This document shows, piece by piece, positions 1 to 7,013 of a stretch of 7,124 bases of DNA. The stretch comes from an uncultured Oscillospiraceae bacterium (GTDB taxonomy: Bacteria; Bacillota; Clostridia; Oscillospirales; Oscillospiraceae), in contig CAAFMG010000097.1 of NCBI GenBank assembly GCA_900763965.1, forward strand, positions 1 through 7,124, given 5' to 3'. The position numbers and the translations under genes are program-made. The notes under the pieces are model-generated. The model did not search any database and was not told the origin of the DNA. It saw only the letters and a program-made list of their open reading frames with translations. Position 1 is the first letter of the stretch; the number at the start of each line of letters is the position of its first letter.

Positions 1-9
1 AGCTATCCC

Positions 10-17
10 AAAGGAGG
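10..17 (+). promoter_or_regulatory. Ribosome binding site of carA
   Basis: AAAGGAGG lies seven bases before the ATG at 25. It is a near-perfect Shine-Dalgarno match and fixes the carA start. No promoter, PyrR-type attenuator or stop codon of an upstream gene can be judged in the 24 bases available. Confidence 0.9.
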
Positions 18-24
18 ACAACCC

Positions 25-1134
25 ATGAAAACAATTGACCGCAAGCTCGTCCTGGAGGACGGGAGCGAGTACTATGGCTACGGCTTCGGCAGCACCGCAG
101 ACCGGGTTTGCGAAATCGTGTTCAACACCTCCATGGCCGGTTATCAGGAAATTGTATCCGACCTGAGTTACACCGACCAGATGGTGGTGATGACCTATCC
201 CCTGATTGGCAACTACGGCATTGCCGAGGAGGACTTTGAGTGCAAGTTCCCCAACATCGGCGGCATGGTGGTGTATGACTACAACGACTTCCCATCCAAT
301 TTCCGGTGCGTCAAAACCCTGTCGGAGTTGCTGGAGGAGAACAACATCCCCGCCATTTCCGGGGTGGACACCCGGAAGCTGGCGCGAAGCATCCGTGACC
401 TGGGCAGCCGCCGGGCGCTGATTACTTCCCCGGATACCCCCACCGAAACGGCGCTGGCCGTCATTGCCGCCACCCCGGTGCCCCGGGACGCGGTCAGTCG
501 GGTCAGCTGCAAAAAGCGCTGGTATTCCCGCACCGCCGATGCCCAGTTCCATGTGGTTGCCGTGGACTGCGGCATCAAGCTGAATATCATCCGCAGCCTC
601 AACCACTGGGGCTGCAACGTAACCATTGTTCCCTACGACACCACGGCAGAGGAAATCCTGTTTATGAAACCGGACGGTGTATTCCTGTCCAACGGCCCCG
701 GTGACCCGGAGGACGTGCCGGAGGTGGCCGAAACCGTGCGGAAGCTGCGGGGCAAGGTGCCCATTTTCGGGATTTGCCTGGGGCACCAGATTCTGTCCCT
801 GGCCTACGGTGCCAAAACCTACAAGCTGAAGTTCGGCCACCGGGGCGGCAACCATCCCGTGAAAAATCTGCTCACCGGTAAAATTGAAATGACCGCCCAG
901 AACCACAGCTATGCCTTGATCCCGGAAAGTGTGGAGGGAACGGGGCTGACCGTGACTCATGTGAATCTGCTGGACAACACCATTGAGGGCGTAGAGTGCC
1001 GGAAGGACAGAATTTTCGGCATCCAGTACCACCCGGAAAGTGCCCCCGGCCCCCAGGACAGCCAGTATCTATTTGCCCATTTTGCAGACTACATGAAGGA
1101 GGCCAAAGGCAATGCCGAAAAGAACCGATATTAA
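25..1134 (+). CDS. carA: Carbamoyl-phosphate synthase, small (glutaminase) subunit
   Basis: This is the cytoplasmic glutaminase subunit. It hydrolyses glutamine and passes the ammonia through an internal tunnel to CarB, which makes carbamoyl phosphate for pyrimidine and arginine synthesis. The 369 residues match the usual bacterial length (about 355-385). Residues 1 to about 165 form the CarA-specific N-terminal domain, with the conserved stretch around FNTSMAGYQE (33-42) and the YPLIGNYG segment (58-65). Residues from about 175 onward form a class I glutamine amidotransferase domain: SNGPGDP at 222-228, the nucleophile Cys251 in FGICLGHQ, GHRGGNHPV at 271-279, and the catalytic His336 and Glu338 in YHPES. 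All triad residues are present, so the subunit should be active. The start is set by the strong ribosome binding site at 10-17. The last 23 bases overlap carB, which points to co-transcription and probably translational coupling. The transcript start and any pyrimidine control lie upstream of the window. Confidence 0.97.
   Translation: MKTIDRKLVLEDGSEYYGYGFGSTADRVCEIVFNTSMAGYQEIVSDLSYTDQMVVMTYPLIGNYGIAEEDFECKFPNIGGMVVYDYNDFPSNFRCVKTLSELLEENNIPAISGVDTRKLARSIRDLGSRRALITSPDTPTETALAVIAATPVPRDAVSRVSCKKRWYSRTADAQFHVVAVDCGIKLNIIRSLNHWGCNVTIVPYDTTAEEILFMKPDGVFLSNGPGDPEDVPEVAETVRKLRGKVPIFGICLGHQILSLAYGAKTYKLKFGHRGGNHPVKNLLTGKIEMTAQNHSYALIPESVEGTGLTVTHVNLLDNTIEGVECRKDRIFGIQYHPESAPGPQDSQYLFAHFADYMKEAKGNAEKNRY
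1096..1102 (+). promoter_or_regulatory. Ribosome binding site of carB, inside carA
   Basis: AAGGAGG lies nine bases before the carB ATG at 1112 and entirely within the carA reading frame, where it is read as part of the CarA C-terminal codons. It supports this ATG as the real carB start and means carB can recruit ribosomes itself while carA is being translated. Confidence 0.85.
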
Positions 1135-4100
1135 AAAAGTCATGGTGATTGGCTCCGGCCCCATCGTCATTGGCCAGGCTGCCGAATTTGACTACGCCGG
1201 AACGCAGGCCTGCCTTGCCTTGAAGGAAGAAGGCTACGAGGTCATTCTGGCAAACTCCAATCCCGCTACCATCATGACCGACAATTCCGTGGCCGACAAG
1301 GTGTACATGGAGCCGCTGACCCTGGAATATCTGGCAAGAATCTGCCGCTATGAGCGCCCGGATGCCATTGTCCCCGGCATCGGCGGCCAGACCGGCCTGA
1401 ACTTAGCGGTTCAGCTGGCCAAGAAGGGCGTTTTGGACGAATGCGAAATTGAGCTGCTGGGCACGGATGTAAAAAGTATCGAGTGCGCCGAGGATCGGGA
1501 GCTGTTTAAGGAGCTGTGCCAGCGGATTGGCGAGCCAATCGTGCCCAGCCACATCACCTACAGCGTGGAGGAAGCCGTGGCTGCCGCCAAGGAAATCGGC
1601 TACCCGGTTATCCTGCGCCCTGCCTTTACCCTGGGCGGAACCGGCGGCGGCTTTGCCTATGACGAAAATGAGCTGCGGGAGATGATGCGGGGCGCGCTGG
1701 CGCTGTCCCCGGTGCATCAGGTGCTGGTGGAAAAGAGCATCAAGGGCTTTAAGGAAATTGAATATGAGGTCATCCGGGACGGGGCAGACACCGCCATCAC
1801 CGTCTGTAATATGGAAAATCTCGACCCCGTGGGCATCCACACCGGCGACTCCATTGTGGTCGCCCCCAGCCAGACCCTGACCAACAAGGAATATCATATG
1901 CTCCGGGACAGTGCCCTGCGCATCATCCGCGCCCTGGACGTGAAGGGCGGATGCAATGTGCAATTTGCTCTGGATCCCCATTCCTTCCGTTACTTTGTCA
2001 TTGAAGTCAATCCCCGGGTGTCCCGCTCCTCTGCCCTGGCCTCCAAGGCCACCGGCTACCCCATCGCCCGCGTCTCCGCCAAGATTGCCGTGGGACTGCG
2101 GCTGGATGAAATTCAGCTGGCCAACACTCCCGCCTGTTTTGAACCGACCCTGGATTATGTTGTAACGAAGATGCCCCGGTTCCCCTTTGACAAATTTCCT
2201 GCCGCGCAAAACCAGCTGTCCACCCAGATGAAGGCCACAGGCGAAGTGATGAGCGTTGGGCGGTGCTTTGAGGAGAGCCTGCTGAAAGCCGTCCGCTCCC
2301 TGGAAAATCAGAAGATTCATCTGCACATGGAGAAATTCGACTCCAAGCATATGCGGGTGGATGAGCTGCTGGACTACATCAAGGAGGGGACGGACGACCG
2401 CATCTATGCCATTTCCCAGCTCATGTGGTTGGGGGTGGATGCCTCCCTGGTGTGCGACATCACCCAGATTGATATGTTCTTCCTGGACAAAATCAAACAG
2501 ATTGTGGACTTTGAGAAGGAGCTGGAGCAAGCCCCCGGCGACCCTGCCCTGCTGAAAGAAGCCAAGCGTCTGGGCTTCTCCGATGCCTATATTGCCGAGC
2601 TGTGGAAGCAAAAGGAGCTGGATGTATACACGCTTCGCTGCAAATGGCGCATCTTCCCGGTATACAAGATGATTGACACCTGCGCCAGCGAATTTGAAAG
2701 CTATGTTCCCTACTTCTATTCCACCTACGCTTCCGAGAATGAATCGGCGGTATCCAACCGGAAAAAGGTCATCGTCCTTGGCTCCGGCCCCATTCGCATC
2801 GGCCAGGGCGTGGAATTTGACTATTCCACCGTTCACGCCGTCCACACCATTCAGCAGATGGGCTACGAAGCAATTGTTATCAACAATAACCCCGAGACCG
2901 TCTCCACGGACTATACCACGGCGGACAAGCTGTACTTTGAGCCGCTGACGGCAGAGGACGTGATGAACATCGTCCATCTGGAGCACCCGGAGGGTGTCAT
3001 TGTCACCCTGGGCGGCCAGACCGCGGTGAATCTGGCGCAAAGCCTCCACGACCGGGGCGTAAACATCATTGGAACGGACTGCGCTGCCATCGAAAAGGCC
3101 GAGAACCGGGATGCTTTTGACGCTGTTATCAAAGCGCTGCACATCCCCAACCCCACCGGTGAGGCGGTCACTACCCTGGAAGAAGGCATTTGCGCCGCCG
3201 ACCGCATCGGCTATCCGGTGCTGGTGCGCCCCAGCTTTGTGCTGGGCGGCAGAGCCATGGAAATCGTTGCCAAGCGGGAAATGCTGGAACGGTATTTGAA
3301 GAATGCCTTTGCGGTGGACGACACCAAGCCCGTGCTGATTGACAAGTATGTGGTAGGCAAGGAAACGGAGGTGGATGCCATCTGCGATGGTGAACAGGTT
3401 TTCCTGCCCGGCATCATGGAGCTGGTGGAGCGCACCGGCGTTCATTCCGGCGACTCTATCAGCGTATATCCCCCCTTCTCCCTGAGTCAGTCGGTGAAGG
3501 ATACCATTGTGGAATACACCACCAAGCTGGGGCTGGGCATCGGCATCCGGGGATTGTTTAACATTCAGTTTATTGTTGCACCGGATGACCATGTGTATGT
3601 CATCGAAGTCAACCCCCGCGCCTCCCGGTCCGTTCCCTTCCTCTCCAAGTCCACCGGCTGCAACCTGGTGCAGATTGCCACCCGCGTGATGCTGGGACAG
3701 TCTCTGGCGCAGCAGGGCATCACCGGCAGCGCCGAGCGAAAAGAGCAGCGCTGGTATGTCAAGGCTCCCGCTTTCTCCTTTGCCAAGCTCACCGGTATGG
3801 ATGCCTACCTGTCCCCGGAAATGAAATCCACCGGCGAAGCCATCGGCTATGATGTAAAGCTGAACCGGGCGCTTTACAAGGCACTGCAAGCTTCCGGCAT
3901 CAAGATGAAGGACTACGGCACGGTGATTGTTACCCTGGCAGATGAAGACAAAGAGGAGGCGCTGCCTCTGGTTCGCCGGTTCTATCACCTGGGCTTCAAT
4001 ATTGAGGCCACCGAAGGAACCGCGGCCTTCCTCAAAAGCCACGGCATCCGCACCCGGGTACGCCGGAAGCTCAGCGACGGCAGCAATGAAATTCTCGATT

Positions 4101-4297
4101 CTATCCGCGCTGGTTATGTCAGTTATATTCTCAACACCCGTGCCATTACCTCCGGGGTACACTATGACGACGGCGTGGCCATCCGCCGCTGCGCCGTGCA
4201 GAACGGCGTGAATATGTTCACCTCTCTGGATACTGCCAGAATCCTGCTGGACGCATTGGAAGAAGTGATTCCCGAAATCTCCACCATCGGAAAATAA
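1112..4297 (+). CDS. carB: Carbamoyl-phosphate synthase, large subunit
   Basis: This is the synthetase subunit. It phosphorylates bicarbonate, adds ammonia from CarA to give carbamate, and phosphorylates that with a second ATP to give carbamoyl phosphate. Its 1061 residues fit the family (about 1055-1075). The two homologous halves are visible. The first begins with IGSGPIVIGQ near residue 13, and has Arg169 in RPAFTLGGTGGG and Glu298/Asn300 in EVNPRVSRSS. The second begins with LGSGPIRIGQ near 556, and has Arg706 in RPSFVLGGRAMEI and Glu832/Asn834 in EVNPRASRSV. These Arg, Glu and Asn residues correspond to nucleotide and metal ligands in the E. coli enzyme. The stretch between about 400 and 548 is the oligomerisation domain. 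From about 934 to the end is the MGS-like allosteric domain. It keeps the ATEGTA and ILNT motifs that hold UMP in E. coli, so pyrimidine feedback is plausible. The gene is intact, overlaps carA by 23 bases, and ends just before the terminator at 4305. Confidence 0.98.
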   Translation: MPKRTDIKKVMVIGSGPIVIGQAAEFDYAGTQACLALKEEGYEVILANSNPATIMTDNSVADKVYMEPLTLEYLARICRYERPDAIVPGIGGQTGLNLAVQLAKKGVLDECEIELLGTDVKSIECAEDRELFKELCQRIGEPIVPSHITYSVEEAVAAAKEIGYPVILRPAFTLGGTGGGFAYDENELREMMRGALALSPVHQVLVEKSIKGFKEIEYEVIRDGADTAITVCNMENLDPVGIHTGDSIVVAPSQTLTNKEYHMLRDSALRIIRALDVKGGCNVQFALDPHSFRYFVIEVNPRVSRSSALASKATGYPIARVSAKIAVGLRLDEIQLANTPACFEPTLDYVVTKMPRFPFDKFPAAQNQLSTQMKATGEVMSVGRCFEESLLKAVRSLENQKIHLHMEKFDSKHMRVDELLDYIKEGTDDRIYAISQLMWLGVDASLVCDITQIDMFFLDKIKQIVDFEKELEQAPGDPALLKEAKRLGFSDAYIAELWKQKELDVYTLRCKWRIFPVYKMIDTCASEFESYVPYFYSTYASENESAVSNRKKVIVLGSGPIRIGQGVEFDYSTVHAVHTIQQMGYEAIVINNNPETVSTDYTTADKLYFEPLTAEDVMNIVHLEHPEGVIVTLGGQTAVNLAQSLHDRGVNIIGTDCAAIEKAENRDAFDAVIKALHIPNPTGEAVTTLEEGICAADRIGYPVLVRPSFVLGGRAMEIVAKREMLERYLKNAFAVDDTKPVLIDKYVVGKETEVDAICDGEQVFLPGIMELVERTGVHSGDSISVYPPFSLSQSVKDTIVEYTTKLGLGIGIRGLFNIQFIVAPDDHVYVIEVNPRASRSVPFLSKSTGCNLVQIATRVMLGQSLAQQGITGSAERKEQRWYVKAPAFSFAKLTGMDAYLSPEMKSTGEAIGYDVKLNRALYKALQASGIKMKDYGTVIVTLADEDKEEALPLVRRFYHLGFNIEATEGTAAFLKSHGIRTRVRRKLSDGSNEILDSIRAGYVSYILNTRAITSGVHYDDGVAIRRCAVQNGVNMFTSLDTARILLDALEEVIPEISTIGK

Positions 4298-4304
4298 AAA
4301 TTCA

Positions 4305-4340
4305 CCGGAGCTGCCAATTGGAACGGCAGCTCCGGCTTTT
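4305..4340. terminator. Bidirectional rho-independent terminator between carB and the phosphorylase gene
   Basis: A perfect 11-bp GC-rich stem (4305-4315 CCGGAGCTGCC pairing with 4325-4335) closes a 9-base loop and is followed on the + strand by CTTTTC. It begins eight bases after the carB stop codon. Read on the - strand, the same hairpin is followed by a T-rich run (complement of 4291-4302, giving ATTTTTATTTT), so it can also end the converging phosphorylase transcript. The + strand U-tract is short (four T), so the - strand tail looks at least as good as the + strand one. Confidence 0.88.
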
Positions 4341-4462
4341 CATAAGTAAGAAGCAAAAAAATGGGAATCAGCATGGCGGCCACGGAACAGCCGTAAAACG
4401 TATTCACAATTCACTTTTCTCGAATCCGCTTCTAAAGAATGTCTGCAATTCAGCGTTTCCAT

Positions 4463-4481
4463 TCCGGCTCGAAGCGCCGGA
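4463..4481 (-). other. Small hairpin just after the phosphorylase stop codon
   Basis: A 6-bp stem (TCCGGC at 4463-4468 with GCCGGA at 4476-4481) with a 7-base loop begins four bases past the - strand stop codon at 4486-4488. There is no T-run after it on either strand, so it is not a convincing terminator. It may be a 3' stability hairpin or chance. The rest of 4341-4485 shows no gene; it is the probable 3' untranslated region of the - strand transcript. Confidence 0.35.
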
Positions 4482-4485
4482 TAGA

Positions 4486-6903
4486 TTACACCGTTACGGC
4501 AACGTCATATTCTGTCTTGCCGGTGTCGGGAATGACCTTCCCCTCCATTGCCGTTCCATCCACGGTCAGGCTGTAGCTTCCGGTCTGCCGCACGGAAATG
4601 CGGTAGACTGCACCCCGGAATTTCCGGGTCACGGTATAGTCCCCAAAACCGGTGGGCAGGCAGGGGTCGATGCTCAGGCCGCTCAGGGTGGGCTTGATGC
4701 CCAGGATGTACTGGCTGATGTTTACGAATGTCCAGGAGGCGGTGCCGGTCAGCCAGCTGTTGCGGGCGGCTCCCTCCTCGAAGGATGCCCGGGCGGCAAC
4801 GGTCTGGGCGTAGACGTAAGGCTCCACCCGGCGGATGTCGCTGTGCTCCTCCTGGTAAACCGGGGCGGTACGCTTGTAAATGTCAAAGGCGTTGTCGCCC
4901 CGCCCCACCACCGTTTCCGCAATGGAAATCCAGGGGTTATTGTGGCAGAAAACCGAGCCGTTTTCCTTGTATCCCGGGGGATAGGAGGAGATTTCTCCCA
5001 GCTCCTTGTGATACACAGTGTAGCAGGGGGCCAGCAGCTCCACGCCGTATTTGCCCAGCAGGTGCTTGCGGACGGAATCCAGCGCCATCACCGCTTTGCC
5101 GTCCTGCTTGCCCACCCCTGCCATGACGCACATTCCCTGGGGCTCGATGTAAATTTTCCCCTCCTGGCACTGGTTGGAGCCAATGGGATGGGAGAAGGCA
5201 TCATAAGCGCGGACGAACCACTGCCCGTCCCAGCCGGCGGTTTCAATGGTCTGTGCCATGTCGCTGACGGCATTCCGCACAGCTTCGGCTTCCGTACTCA
5301 GCCCCTTGGCCTGGCAGATTTCGGCATATTCCCTGCCGTACAGCACAAACATACCGCCGATGAACACCGATTCTGCCACGGGTCCCTCAGAGGGGCCGGA
5401 GGTCTGGAAGCTCTCGCCCGGCTCCTCGCTGAAGCAGTTCAGGTTCAGGCAGTCGTTCCAGTCGGCGCGGCCAATCAGGGGCAGGCCGTGAGGGCCGGTG
5501 TGAGTCATGGTGAAGTTCACGCTGCGGCGCAGATGCTCCATCAGGGGCATTTCCGAGCCGGGAACATTGTCAAAGGGGGTGGGGTGATCCAGGATGGAAA
5601 AGTCCCCGGTCTCTGCCAGATAGGCATGGGTGGCAGCCACCAGCCACAGGGGGTCGTCATTAAAGCCGGAGCCAATGTCGTTGTTGCCCCGCTTGGTCAG
5701 GGGCTGGTACTGGTGATAGGTGGAGCCGTCCGCCCACTGGACGGAGGCAATGTCGATGATTCGCTCCCGGGCACGGTCGGGTGCCATGTGGACGAAGCCC
5801 AGCAAATCCTGGCAGCTGTCCCGGAAGCCCATGCCCCGCCCGGTGCCGGATTCAAAATAGCTGGCGGAGCGGCTCATGTTATAGGTGACCATGCACTGAT
5901 ATTGATGCCAGATGTTCACCGCCCGATTCAGCTTTTCGTCCTTGCAGGACAGGGTGTAGGCGCTCAGCAGATTGCCCCAGTCGGCGCGCAGCGCCTCCAT
6001 GGCCTGTTCCACCGCTTCATCGGTGGAAAATTTCTGCATCACCCGATGGGCGGTATCCTTGCGGATAACACCGGGGGCGATGAATTTCTGCTCCCTGGGA
6101 TTCTTGCCGTAACCCAGCACAAACACCAGATGCCGGGTCTCGCCGGGGGCAAGGGTAATGTCCAGGTGCAGACCCGCCATGGGCGCGCCGCCGTGGGCGA
6201 TGAAATTGCCGGCTTCTCTATTCAAAATGGCCTGGGGGGCGGCAAAATTGCCGAAAGTACCCAGAAAGCTGTCCCGGTCGGTGTCGAAGCCGCTGAGGGG
6301 GGCGTTGACACCGTAATAGGCGTAATGATCCCGGCGTTCCCGGTATTCGGTTTTGTGGTAAATGACGCTGCCCTCCACCTCCACTTCGCCAATGTTCAGA
6401 TTCCGCTGGAAATTGGTGGAATCATCCACAGCGTTCCACAAGCACCACTCCACGGCGGCGGTGAACCGGAAGCTGCGCTGTCTGCCGGATTTGTTGGTCA
6501 GCGCCACCTGCTGCACCTCGCAATTTTCATCCCCCGGCACCAGGAAGGTGAGGGCGGCGGCGATGCCGTCTTTCTCCGCCTCAAAGATGGTGTAGCCCAG
6601 GCCGTGGCGGCAGCGATAGGTGTCAAGCGGGGTATCGCAGGGGTGGAAGGTGGGACTCCAGGGGGCTTTTCCGTCTTCTTTTACATAGAAGAAACGGCCA
6701 CCGATGTCAGCCGGGACGTTGTTGTAGCGGTAGCGCAGCAGCCGCTGCAATTTCGCATCCCGATAGAAGCAATAGCCGCCGGCGGTGTTGCTGATAAGGG
6801 AAAAGAAATCCTTTCTGCCCAGATAGTTAATCCAGGGCAAGGGGGTGGCGGGGGTTTCAATCACATATTCTGTTTTTGCATCGTCAAAATAACCGTAACG
6901 CAT
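4486..6903 (-). CDS. cbpA: Cellobiose phosphorylase, glycoside hydrolase family 94
   Basis: It catalyses reversible phosphorolysis of cellobiose to alpha-D-glucose 1-phosphate and glucose, in the cytoplasm. There is no signal peptide or membrane segment. The 805 residues match bacterial cellobiose phosphorylases (about 805-825), and the sequence closely resembles the Clostridium thermocellum enzyme from memory (RNYHYAFYSV-like and FNMSRSASYFESG-like stretches). Order: N-terminal beta-sandwich (about 1-270), helical linker, (alpha/alpha)6 catalytic barrel (about 315-735), C-terminal beta-sheet. Using the Cellvibrio gilvus enzyme as a guide, the general acid is Asp484 in GRADWNDCLN. Sugar ligands would be Arg356, Asp362, Trp482, Glu637, Tyr641 and Lys646; phosphate ligands would be His654 in FCHNNPW and Thr719/Gly720 in LTGTASW. 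All are present, so it should be active. The ATG follows a good ribosome binding site and its MRYGYFDDA start is typical of the family. It is monocistronic in this window, converges on carB, and has its own promoter with a LacI-type operator. Acceptor preference (cellobiose rather than cellobionic acid or laminaribiose) is inferred from overall likeness and length. Confidence 0.93.
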   Translation of the reverse strand: MRYGYFDDAKTEYVIETPATPLPWINYLGRKDFFSLISNTAGGYCFYRDAKLQRLLRYRYNNVPADIGGRFFYVKEDGKAPWSPTFHPCDTPLDTYRCRHGLGYTIFEAEKDGIAAALTFLVPGDENCEVQQVALTNKSGRQRSFRFTAAVEWCLWNAVDDSTNFQRNLNIGEVEVEGSVIYHKTEYRERRDHYAYYGVNAPLSGFDTDRDSFLGTFGNFAAPQAILNREAGNFIAHGGAPMAGLHLDITLAPGETRHLVFVLGYGKNPREQKFIAPGVIRKDTAHRVMQKFSTDEAVEQAMEALRADWGNLLSAYTLSCKDEKLNRAVNIWHQYQCMVTYNMSRSASYFESGTGRGMGFRDSCQDLLGFVHMAPDRARERIIDIASVQWADGSTYHQYQPLTKRGNNDIGSGFNDDPLWLVAATHAYLAETGDFSILDHPTPFDNVPGSEMPLMEHLRRSVNFTMTHTGPHGLPLIGRADWNDCLNLNCFSEEPGESFQTSGPSEGPVAESVFIGGMFVLYGREYAEICQAKGLSTEAEAVRNAVSDMAQTIETAGWDGQWFVRAYDAFSHPIGSNQCQEGKIYIEPQGMCVMAGVGKQDGKAVMALDSVRKHLLGKYGVELLAPCYTVYHKELGEISSYPPGYKENGSVFCHNNPWISIAETVVGRGDNAFDIYKRTAPVYQEEHSDIRRVEPYVYAQTVAARASFEEGAARNSWLTGTASWTFVNISQYILGIKPTLSGLSIDPCLPTGFGDYTVTRKFRGAVYRISVRQTGSYSLTVDGTAMEGKVIPDTGKTEYDVAVTV

Positions 6904-6910
6904 ACTGACT

Positions 6911-6917
6911 CTCCTTT
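6911..6917 (-). promoter_or_regulatory. Ribosome binding site of the cellobiose phosphorylase gene
   Basis: On the - strand AAAGGAG sits seven bases before the ATG at 6903-6901. This is strong and well spaced, and supports that start codon. The leader from the predicted transcription start (about 6957) to the ATG is about 53 bases, with no obvious riboswitch fold. Confidence 0.88.
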
Positions 6918-6946
6918 GGATGGATTTTATGGGGTAAAAGATTACT

Positions 6947-6956
6947 TAAACGTTTA
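6947..6956 (-). promoter_or_regulatory. LacI-family type operator over the transcription start
   Basis: TAAACGTTTA is a perfect 10-bp palindrome with the central CG typical of LacI/GalR-family operators. It extends to 14 bp (6945-6958) with one mismatched pair. It lies immediately downstream of the predicted -10 box, covering roughly +1 to +10, where a bound repressor would block RNA polymerase. By context the regulator is probably a sugar-responsive LacI-family repressor; a CcpA-like catabolite site is an alternative. No regulator gene is in the window. Confidence 0.65.
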
Positions 6957-6963
6957 CGGTGAC

Positions 6964-6992
6964 ATTTTACCATAGAGCAGGGAGAAAATCAA
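6964..6992 (-). promoter_or_regulatory. Sigma-A type promoter of the cellobiose phosphorylase gene
   Basis: Reading the - strand, TTGATT (6992-6987) and TAAAAT (6969-6964) are separated by exactly 17 bases. A TGG directly before the -10 box gives an extended -10 (TGN) element. An A/T tract at 7001-7011 falls at about -44 to -54, the place of an UP element. The predicted start is near 6957, at the edge of the LacI-type palindrome. No other good promoter was seen between this and the start codon. Confidence 0.75.
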
Positions 6993-7013
6993 GGCGTATG
7001 TAAAATTTTTTGC

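Noticed and set aside
1403..4162. 919-codon - strand open frame opposite carB
   Set aside because: It is in codon register with carB, has no ribosome binding site that I could support and no recognisable domain, and is explained by carB codon bias.
4162..4407. 81-codon - strand frame starting in the intergenic region with a hydrophobic N-terminus
   Set aside because: It reads through the terminator hairpin and then antisense into carB. I see no Shine-Dalgarno before its ATG, and the hydrophobic stretch is short.
4318..6975. 885-codon + strand open frame
   Set aside because: It lies antisense and in codon register to the cellobiose phosphorylase, begins inside the terminator hairpin and runs through the phosphorylase promoter. 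Its product is low-complexity Gly/Ala/Val/His-rich with no recognisable domain, while the opposite strand encodes a full enzyme with all catalytic residues. It is open only because stop-complement codons are avoided.
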